Below are positions 60,320 through 64,000 of a stretch of 64,000 bases of DNA, piece after piece. Made by a program: the position numbers and the translations under genes. The stretch covers positions 6,491,501-6,555,500 of the forward strand of contig JAJKFH010003627.1 of NCBI GenBank assembly GCA_023333565.1, written 5' to 3'. Every line of letters begins with the position of its first letter. Positions within the stretch are counted from its first letter, which is position 1. Below the pieces are notes generated by a model that was given only the letters and a program-made list of their open reading frames with translations, was not told where the DNA came from and did not search any database. This DNA is from Puffinus mauretanicus (Eukaryota; Chordata; Aves; Procellariiformes; Procellariidae).

Positions 60320-60390
60320 GTTCCCATCAGATAAGAAGGTTCAAGTTCACAAACAAGAAACTGAGGCACGTAATTATGAGGAACTAGGGG
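60320..60390 (-). repeat. Possible MIR-like relic
   Basis: CACAAACAAGAAACTGAGGCACG recalls the plus-strand reading of an inverted MIR (ACAGATGAGGAAACTGAGGCACAG). Only this short piece matches, so the call is weak. Confidence 0.25.
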
Positions 60391-61694
60391 TATTTCCTGC
60401 TTTTTGAAGATATTTAGATATTGAACGGGACGTGCGATCAAGATGCCAAGAGCTTTTTGTGAACTGGAATGCAAAAGGAGGAACCATATAATGTGGATTA
60501 TTTTGCTTTAAGGTAACATATCTTGTCTAAGCGAGTTTTCCAAGTTCTCTTTTGAATCAACTCAAGAAGGCACCTTCATGAGATGATTCAGACCATCCTA
60601 AAACAGTCAAGATGAATCACTGCTTGGACACACTTATCTCTCTTTTCCTGATTACAGAGGGAACCTAAATGAGCAACCCTGATAAGTCCCCTGAAGAGAG
60701 TCAAATGGCTTGTCTTGGCAAAGTGAGAATTTGGACTTGCACCTCCATCGCCCTCAGCAAGCCCAGAACTACCTCATTTACATCCAACCAAAGGGCAAAA
60801 ATGGGTATTTTGAGTGTGCATAAATGGGCACATGAAATAAAGCTGCTTCTATGCAAACAGATGCACGTGCACACAGAGAAGTACAATCGCCGCAAGCCTG
60901 GTTTGCTCTCACTGATAAAAGCAACTTCTTCTTCATGCAATCATCCCAGACCGTAGGTCTGAATTCCTGCACTTGCATCCAAGAGAACGAGCCATTTCCA
61001 TCTCTGATGCATTCCTCTTACTTCCATTGAAACCGATTACTACACTGCCGCTTTAGCATGAACATAAATTTTTCCGATTTAACATGTTGCTTTAGGACTC
61101 GGTTCCACTCGACAGTAGACTTCCATATGTGCTGTAATGTTTGTGTTTCTAAGCAATGCCTCGGCAACCACATCAGGGTTGCCGAAAGACGAAAACGAAA
61201 AGCCTGCTTTTTAATTTTCTTTTTCTGGCGATCTCAGTTGGAAACTCGAAGTAAAAGAAGGTTTTCTATCTTCCTCAGAAGAAATGTAGCCCAAAGAGCC
61301 AACGTATTGTTAACACACACTAAAAACATTTTAGTGGCGTGCATCTATTTTAGAAATAAAAATAAATACACTTCACTGGGATTAGGTTGGGAGAAAAAAA
61401 TTTTGATTTGCTGACATGTGAGAGGCATAGCAAAATATCTTGTCCTTGTGGAAAATGCCAGCAGGTGTTGTCTAGGGATGTTTTTTTTTCTTTTTAAATG
61501 CCAGAGTATTTCCACACACGCAGTCCTGGCAGCATGCTTTTGCATATTTTGTTGAACGGTTGACAAATTAGCTGCATAAACTTGCATGAATTCCATTCCC
61601 CAGCTATTCATGAGCAAGAAACACTTTATTCAGATGCCTTGACCAGGGAGGATAATAGCTTTGCTTTTCTTTTCCTCTTTTTATTTTTTTTTTA
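60391..61694. other. Non-coding stretch, nothing recognised
   Basis: AT-rich DNA. Frames of 95 codons (60669-60956 plus), 118 codons (61058-61414 plus) and 90 codons (61345-61617 minus) have no recognisable domain. The 61058-61414 frame has an arginine- and lysine-rich middle but no known motif. Confidence 0.5.
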
Positions 61695-61990
61695 AAAGGG
61701 TGAGATCTAAATCTCATTGAAGTCTATGGAGAGATGCAGAGGTTTTAGGATCAGATGAAAAATCTGGTCTGACACATACTATAGAATTTCACTCGGCTGC
61801 TCCTGTAGCACACCCTAGAATTTATGCTCGACCGAAGACCAGCCCCATTATTTTGCTGGGCTTTGAGAAGCAAGCATTTACGCCTTAGTTCTAGAAAGCA
61901 TTTAAACACGTGCTTAAGTCCCTCCCTAGTCAATAAAAGCACTTAAACACATACTTTGTTCCTGCTGAAGTCAACTGGATGTTGACACAG
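61695..61990. repeat. Relic of an amniote short palindromic repeat
   Basis: CATTGAAGTCTATGGAGAG followed by GGTTTTAGGATCAGAT, then AAACACGTGCTTAAGTCCC and CTGCTGAAGTCAACTGG, recalls a short interspersed repeat seen in turtles, crocodiles and birds, with phrases like ATTGAAGTCAATGGGA, TTGGATCAGGCCC and CATGCTTAAGTCCC. Inside, AAAGCATTTAAACACGTGC (61895) and AAAGCACTTAAACACATAC (61936) form a 41-base-spaced direct repeat. I recall the phrases but not a definite family name, so the class (MITE-like or SINE) is open. Confidence 0.5.
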
Positions 61991-63110
61991 CAAGTAGCTC
62001 GCTGAGCAGAAAAGACTGTTAACGGGGAGCCCCGGTGAACTGCATTACTGTACTTTGGAGCTTAGAATTGGGGATGCATTTCTTCATTTTTATAGCAATC
62101 AAATAATAGACTTTCCATCCCATGTGACGTTCGAGGATGTTAAGATTTGGTCTTGCCTGGAGCTGGGGTGCAAATATATATGTATATATTTTTAACAAAG
62201 CACAAGTGTTCTCAAATATTTCATGTCACTCTTAACAGCGTGCCTCAGCCAGGCCAGAGTAAGCCTTTTCAATGCTTCTGTTCAGCTTCTGTTGGGAGAT
62301 ATTTATATGCAACGCAGTCCATGCCAGTGCCAAAGTGACCGCTTCCCCCTACCCCTCCCCGCTGCAAACACACACAGAACTGCCCGTGGCAAAGAGCACC
62401 CAAACTCCCGTGACATCTGCTTCCACAACACTAAACTGCTCCGGTGGAAAATATTCCCCCTGGTTCCCTCTATGTCAAACCGTGGTCGTCTCCCTATCGA
62501 GCAGACCACCCTAAAGCAAAGCTCCAGCTCTTCTCCCTGCCGCCTCTGCGGAGGCTCCCCCAGCCCCGGAGCTGCCTCCCACCGCATGGAGCCGGCTCCT
62601 CTGCACCTTGGTGAGGCTGCGGGACGCGCTGGCTGCCTCTGCCTTTCCTCTTCCCCGTTTAGAAATTTATTCTAACCTCAGTGAAGTGGTTAGGGGCACT
62701 TAAGAGCCAGTTATGGCTCATTAGAGGCCGCGCTGGGTTAGCGGGAGCAAGGAAGATGCCGAGAGCTGCTATGGCCAGGTTTAATGGCATTTTCCTCCCC
62801 CCGCCCCGATGGTACCTGGATTCAAGGCGGCAGCAAGACCCCTGGGAAAGAGTCTAAAAAGGAGCAGCCAGGTTTTTTTCCCTGGCCCACAGCAACTGCG
62901 ACATCTCCCCTTTGAAGCCCAGCAGCGATAGTCCAAACCCCAAATGCTGCTCCCCTGCCCCGATGCCGGTGGGGGAGCGGGTTCTGTGCACCACCTCCCG
63001 CTCCCCAGCGCCCACGTCTAGGGTGAGCAGGGCTTGCTCTGCCCACGCTACAGGGCAAAGTCCCATAGAAATGGAAGTTCCTGTAATTACAGCTTGCCTG
63101 AACATATGGT
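61991..63110. other. Non-coding stretch with a GC-rich part
   Basis: AT-rich to 62330 (with ATATATATGTATATAT near 62174), then GC-rich (62340-62660 and 62790-63060) with overlapping frames of up to 150 codons on both strands. None has a recognised domain. CpG is moderately retained. No promoter elements are identifiable. Confidence 0.45.
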
Positions 63111-63134
63111 TTCAAGGATCTTTCGGCGTGTAAA

Positions 63135-63150
63135 ATGCATGAATATGCAT
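63135..63150. promoter_or_regulatory. Paired ATGCAT / POU-like site
   Basis: Two ATGCAT palindromes are separated by GAAT; ATGAATATGCAT within it resembles class III POU (BRN-type) sites. Binding is untested. Confidence 0.35.
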
Positions 63151-63244
63151 CATAACTAGATGTCACCGCTTAAGTTACATAATCCTGCACAAACATATAT
63201 TTAAGAAGGACCCGACATCCTCTGTTTTTTAAGGGGCTTTAGCC

Positions 63245-63273
63245 GTGATTAATTCTCTGAGCTTATTAATCAC
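63245..63273. promoter_or_regulatory. Inverted pair of homeodomain-like sites
   Basis: GTGATTAAT at 63245-63253 and ATTAATCAC at 63265-63273 are perfect nine-base arms around 11 bases. GATTAAT/ATTAATC are typical paired-class or bicoid-type homeodomain cores, and a perfectly mirrored arrangement suits a dimer. It may also be chance. Confidence 0.38.
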
Positions 63274-63310
63274 AACATGTGTTAGTGTTTGATAAATTGC
63301 CCAAAAGTTG

Positions 63311-63627
63311 CATTAGCTAATAAGTATAAGAACAAAACGAAATAGTTTCATCTGTTTTTATAATAAGACAAAGAGCATCATGGGAGCATACACGGTGGTC
63401 ATGAATAAAAGAGAAACATTCATTTATGATAATTGGTTTCAGCTCCCCGTTTGGCTGGTTCTTGTGACCTAAATGTATCCAGTTGTTTCCTTTCTTTCCC
63501 GTTGGTTTTTGGGTCACTCCTAATGGTTTAATTCAACAAAAAATGTCTACCATTTCCTGTAACCTCTGTCTTTTTTCATTCCTCCTTCCAAAATGTTTTT
63601 TTCTGTGCAGCATCTAGAGAAATCTCC
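63311..63627. other. Non-coding stretch, nothing recognised
   Basis: AT-leaning, no credible frame. Directly upstream of a CT repeat. Confidence 0.5.
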
Positions 63628-63645
63628 CTCTCTCTCTCTCTCTCT
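63628..63645. repeat. CT dinucleotide repeat
   Basis: Nine uninterrupted TC units, an ordinary microsatellite. Confidence 0.9.
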
Positions 63646-64000
63646 GTTTCCTTCCAAGTGAACAAAGTCAATATTGTTGACAGAGAAAAGGTTTAACTCC
63701 AGGCAAAAGAAAAAAAAAAAGTCAGTCATTTATTTGTCTCCACTTTTGAGTTCACAAGGGTTTTTTGTTTGATCCTGGCGGTCAAGACTTTGACACGGAA
63801 CATGCCCCCTCTGACCATGAACAATTTATGGAGGGAGAAAGAGACAAAAATCCTCATTCATGTTTAAGAAAGCAAAGGAAATGGCTGTAGATTAATATTT
63901 GTGCATTTGTAGCAAATTTTCTGATAGGTCTGTAACACATTCAACCACCCTGGTTGAGAAACACAAGAGGCAAAACTCAGCCCTGGAGAGTTGAGTTTTG
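63646..64000. other. Non-coding stretch, nothing recognised
   Basis: AT-leaning DNA with an A12 tract near 63709-63720 and a GATTAATATTTGTGC homeodomain-type core near 63890. No gene or repeat. The window ends in non-coding DNA. Confidence 0.5.

Larger units (their letters stand above)
63111..63310. promoter_or_regulatory. Candidate enhancer with POU and homeodomain motifs
   Basis: A compact AT-rich block contains two ATGCAT hexamers (63135-63140, 63145-63150) joined as ATGCATGAATATGCAT, which fits POU-class recognition, and an inverted pair of homeodomain-type sites at 63245-63273. It also carries GTGTTTGATAAATTG and GCATTAGCTAATAAG just downstream. Motif content is seen; regulatory function is inferred. 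Confidence 0.4.

Noticed and set aside
1..64000. CRISPR arrays, tRNA/rRNA genes, prokaryotic operons, endogenous viral coding regions
   Set aside because: I looked for regularly spaced direct repeats, tRNA arm and rRNA core phrases, and reverse transcriptase or capsid-like frames; none is present. The DNA is vertebrate in character.

Overview
This window looks like ordinary vertebrate nuclear DNA, most likely from a bird. The clues are a base composition near 40% G+C with depleted CpG, the 3' end of a CR1-type LINE, several very decayed MIR/CORE-SINE-like copies of the sort kept in bird, turtle and crocodile genomes, and very few repeats of any kind (perhaps 2-3% of the window). There are no bacterial operons, no CRISPR array, no phage or transposase genes, no tRNA or rRNA gene and no convincing protein-coding exon. 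The avian call is an inference; I could not search any database.

The window reads as one long non-coding landscape, either a gene desert or part of a very large intron. All open frames are short. The longest runs 207 codons and crosses an A-rich tract followed by GC-rich DNA. None shows a recognisable domain, and many overlap equally long frames on both strands, as chance frames in GC-rich patches do. No gene symbol is assigned.

Layout: 1-3.7 kb holds CA repeats, a block resembling conserved non-coding DNA with a palindromic SOX-like site, a small GC-rich patch, an AT-rich block, a 39-base pure pyrimidine run ending in CAG and a CpG-retaining patch. 3.7-13 kb is plain DNA with one MIR-like relic and one clear CR1 3' end (8.2-8.4 kb). 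13-25.6 kb has another MIR relic, two AT-rich candidate conserved blocks, a possible second CR1 scrap, a cluster of MIR-like relics (23.6-25.6 kb) and a diverged pair of similar 50-base segments. 25.6-32 kb is featureless. 32-34.7 kb has a G-quadruplex-prone polypurine tract and two AT-rich candidate regulatory blocks, one with an RFX X-box-like site and a heat-shock-element-like triplet. 34.7-43 kb is plain and increasingly AT-rich with two small tandem duplications. 43.7-43.85 kb has a joined acceptor/donor (recursive-splice-like) motif and a 43-base pyrimidine tract. 44-58.4 kb alternates GC-rich patches with AT-rich blocks, simple repeats, a degenerate 56-bp minisatellite, the best MIR relic (55.75-55.9 kb) and a 21-bp exact repeat pair. 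59-64 kb holds two of the strongest-looking conserved-type blocks, one with a 14-bp palindrome and one with POU- and homeodomain-like motifs, and a relic of an amniote short repeat.

If the window has a function it is probably regulatory: spaced AT-rich blocks with homeodomain, SOX, POU and RFX-like sites in a repeat-poor desert are typical of the surroundings of developmental transcription-factor genes. That is inferred from texture and motifs; no alignment was possible. I found no evidence of a new multi-gene system.
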